Shown here in pieces: positions 5,408 to 6,256 of a DNA stretch of 6,256 bases. Within the stretch, counting starts at the first letter, position 1. Each line of letters begins with the position of its first letter. Under the pieces are notes generated by a model that was given only the letters and a program-made list of their open reading frames with translations, ran no database searches and had not been told where the DNA came from. Source of the stretch: Clostridiales bacterium (GTDB taxonomy: Bacteria; Bacillota; Clostridia; Lachnospirales; WQUN01); contig JAISRJ010000293.1 in NCBI GenBank assembly GCA_031273705.1, positions 1 to 6,256 on the forward strand, written 5' to 3'. A program made the position numbers and the translations under genes.

Positions 5408-5542
5408 GTCCTGAAGTCTAAAATGATTCAGCGCCAATAAGGCGCACAAACAAAACCTTGGCGATTCATCGCGCCGCCTAGATCTCCGAGCTAAGCTCTC
5501 TGACGCTGAGGCGGGCGACTTCTCGGCAATCAAAAGTTAAAG

Positions 5543-5593
5543 AGAGAAGTGGCTGAACCCACTGATTCTATCATTGGGTGCGGCCACTTCTCT
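5543..5593 (-). terminator. Strong intrinsic terminator of the collagen-like gene
   Basis: AGAGAAGTGGC (5543-5553) pairs perfectly with GCCACTTCTCT (5583-5593), an 11-bp outer stem. Inside it ACCCA (5557-5561) pairs with TGGGT (5575-5579), and the stem continues with four more pairs around a short loop. On the leftward strand it is followed by CTTTAACTTTTG, a moderate U-tract. It starts 33 bases past the collagen-like gene's stop. No T-run follows on the rightward strand. Confidence 0.8.
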
Positions 5594-5626
5594 GTATAAA
5601 AAACTATTTAGTCTATATTCGGCTTA

Positions 5627-6250
5627 TCAAATCTCCATAATGCTAAGTATTGAATCCTCTACTATCAGAGAATCTGATGACACAATCTTGAGCAATAGGG
5701 AGGAAAGCGCATGATGTTCGGCTTCAACAATAATTCCACTCATTGTTATAGTTAACATTTTATCATCCGTTACACAATCCCGCACAGTATATATATCCGT
5801 GCGTTGATGATTGCATATCATCTGTAAGCATATCGCGACATCACATTTACAACTTGCTTTCGCCCTCACATTAACAGCGAAGCTGACCATGAACCGTCCC
5901 CATGAGAGCAGGTTAACTTTTGTTTTGTCACAGTGGTCAAGATAAGCGCACTCTCCGGATATTTGCGTTGTATTCCAATGCAGCGCGGAACCCGCACACC
6001 ACGACTGGAATTTTTCCGCGACTTTAAAAACCGCACTGCATTTGCTGGAACATTTACATGCTGGCCCTGAAGGGCCAGGTGGCCCCGGAGGTCCTGGAGG
6101 TCCTGAAGGTCCTGAAGGTCCTGAAGGTCCCGGAGTTCCTGGAGGCCCCGGCTGACTAGGCGGGTAGGGAGGGCACGGAGGTTTGGGCGCTCCCGGACAT
6201 ATTTTTTCCAAAGTGCAAAGGGCTTTATCCATTTTATTTTTCAGTATCAT
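5627..6250 (-). CDS. Cysteine-rich collagen-like protein, exosporium/BclA-like
   Basis: The 207-residue protein has three parts. Residues 1-34 are a Cys/Pro-rich head (ICPG..KPPCPPYPPSQP). Residues 35-64 are ten uninterrupted Gly-X-Y triplets (GPP, GTP, then GPS and GPP repeats, ending GPA), enough for a short triple helix. Residues 65-207 begin with CKCSSKC and form a predicted beta-rich domain with the TNF/C1q-like pattern of BclA-type proteins: WGRFMVSFAVNV (117-128), alternating hydrophobics and a terminal LIVEDSILSIMEI. Fourteen cysteines are present, far more than in BclA, suggesting disulfide or metal cross-linking. There is no signal peptide or LPXTG anchor, which fits a spore-coat or exosporium protein made in the mother cell; that role is inferred. 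ATG 6250 is the first start in the window, but the frame is open to the edge (6256) and no ribosome site is visible, so the true start may lie outside or at ATG 6232. Monocistronic by its terminator. Confidence 0.8.
   Translation of the reverse strand: MILKNKMDKALCTLEKICPGAPKPPCPPYPPSQPGPPGTPGPSGPSGPSGPPGPPGPPGPSGPACKCSSKCSAVFKVAEKFQSWCAGSALHWNTTQISGECAYLDHCDKTKVNLLSWGRFMVSFAVNVRAKASCKCDVAICLQMICNHQRTDIYTVRDCVTDDKMLTITMSGIIVEAEHHALSSLLLKIVSSDSLIVEDSILSIMEI
6061..6078. repeat. Perfect inverted repeat inside the collagen-like gene
   Basis: CTGGCCC-TGAA-GGGCCAG is a perfect 7-bp GC-rich stem with a 4-nt loop (8-bp arms if the loop is counted as GA). It encodes the last triplets of the collagen region. 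Gly-Pro codons (GGN CCN) favour such palindromes by themselves, so it may be a by-product of the repeat and need not be a regulatory element. Confidence 0.5.
6093..6128. repeat. 9-bp tandem repeats encoding Gly-Pro-Ser/Pro triplets
   Basis: CCTGGAGGT (6093-6101) is followed by three identical CCTGAAGGT units (6102-6110, 6111-6119, 6120-6128). Each 9-mer encodes one Gly-X-Y triplet on the leftward strand. The exact DNA identity points to recent slippage, and the tract could vary in length between strains without shifting the frame, as reported for bclA-type genes. Confidence 0.8.
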
Positions 6251-6256
6251 TTGATT

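Larger units (their letters stand above)
5320..5540. other. Hairpin-rich intergenic region upstream of the dehydrogenase
   Basis: No credible gene is present in these 220 bases; the only open frame reads as an Arg/Ser/Cys-rich low-complexity peptide. Several inverted repeats occur. AGCGCT occurs at 5345 and 5358 and, being palindromic, can pair with itself around GGATGTC. GCGCC-AATAA-GGCGC lies at 5431-5445 and GCGAT-TC-ATCGC at 5461-5472. GAGCT-A-AGCTC (5488-5498) is enclosed by CCGCCT (5474-5479) and AGGCGG (5509-5514). On the leftward strand the 5461-5472 hairpin is followed by CAAGGTTTTGTTTG, so it may act as a weak second terminator for the collagen-like gene. I searched by eye for T-box, SAM and cobalamin riboswitch signatures and saw none. 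Confidence 0.5.

Noticed and set aside
5321..5533. Leftward 70-codon frame upstream of the dehydrogenase
   Set aside because: Arg/Ser/Cys-rich low-complexity translation over a hairpin-rich stretch, ending at the dehydrogenase's Shine-Dalgarno; nothing suggests a protein.
5320..5540. T-box, SAM or cobalamin riboswitch
   Set aside because: The T-box TGGNACCGCG core and the other classic motifs were not found on the leftward strand, and the dehydrogenase is not a typical target.
6093..6128. CRISPR array or intergenic tandem repeat
   Set aside because: The repeat is 9 bp without spacers and stays in frame as Gly-X-Y codons; it is coding collagen sequence.

Overview
The window looks like a contig end from a low-to-mid-GC, probably spore-forming or at least Bacillota/Clostridia-type bacterium. 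This rests on AGGAGG or G-rich Shine-Dalgarno sequences, frequent TTG starts, textbook TTGACA/TATAAT promoters, very AT-rich intergenic DNA, and a cysteine-rich collagen-like protein of the exosporium type. The taxonomy is inference; no rRNA or other marker gene is present. The first 12 bases are the Illumina universal adapter, so the left edge is a library artefact and not genome.

Region 1 (about 13-2783) is a divergent L-ascorbate/pentulose-phosphate module. A 3'-truncated ulaG (L-ascorbate-6-phosphate lactonase) runs leftward. A DeoR-family repressor and ulaE (L-ribulose/L-xylulose-5-phosphate 3-epimerase) run rightward with a 17-nt overlap. The 420-bp AT-rich divergon between them holds two perfect tandem repeats (13 bp and 12 bp), a TGAAC/GTTCA palindrome on the predicted regulator promoter, and candidate promoters on both sides. 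The simplest model is a sugar-acid-phosphate-responsive DeoR repressor controlling both arms. The PTS transporter, the UlaD decarboxylase and the UlaF epimerase are not in the window. The regulator has no canonical start codon where its fold and Shine-Dalgarno place the start; the best candidate is an ATA.

Region 2 (2784-5540) is leftward. It holds metY (O-acetylhomoserine sulfhydrylase) with an intrinsic terminator, preceded by a zinc-dependent polyol dehydrogenase of the L-iditol/xylitol type. metY has a perfect consensus promoter whose -35 box contains the stop codon of the upstream dehydrogenase gene, and an inverted repeat covers its -10.

Region 3 (5541-6256) is a leftward gene for a short collagen-like protein: 10 Gly-X-Y triplets flanked by cysteine-rich segments, and a C-terminal beta-domain resembling the BclA/TNF-like trimerisation domains of spore-surface proteins. 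It ends in a strong hairpin terminator. Between it and the dehydrogenase is a 200-bp hairpin-rich stretch without a convincing gene.

I see no CRISPR array, tRNA, rRNA, insertion sequence or phage gene. Most genes are recognisable families; the less ordinary parts are the divergon architecture, the missing start codon and the collagen-like protein.
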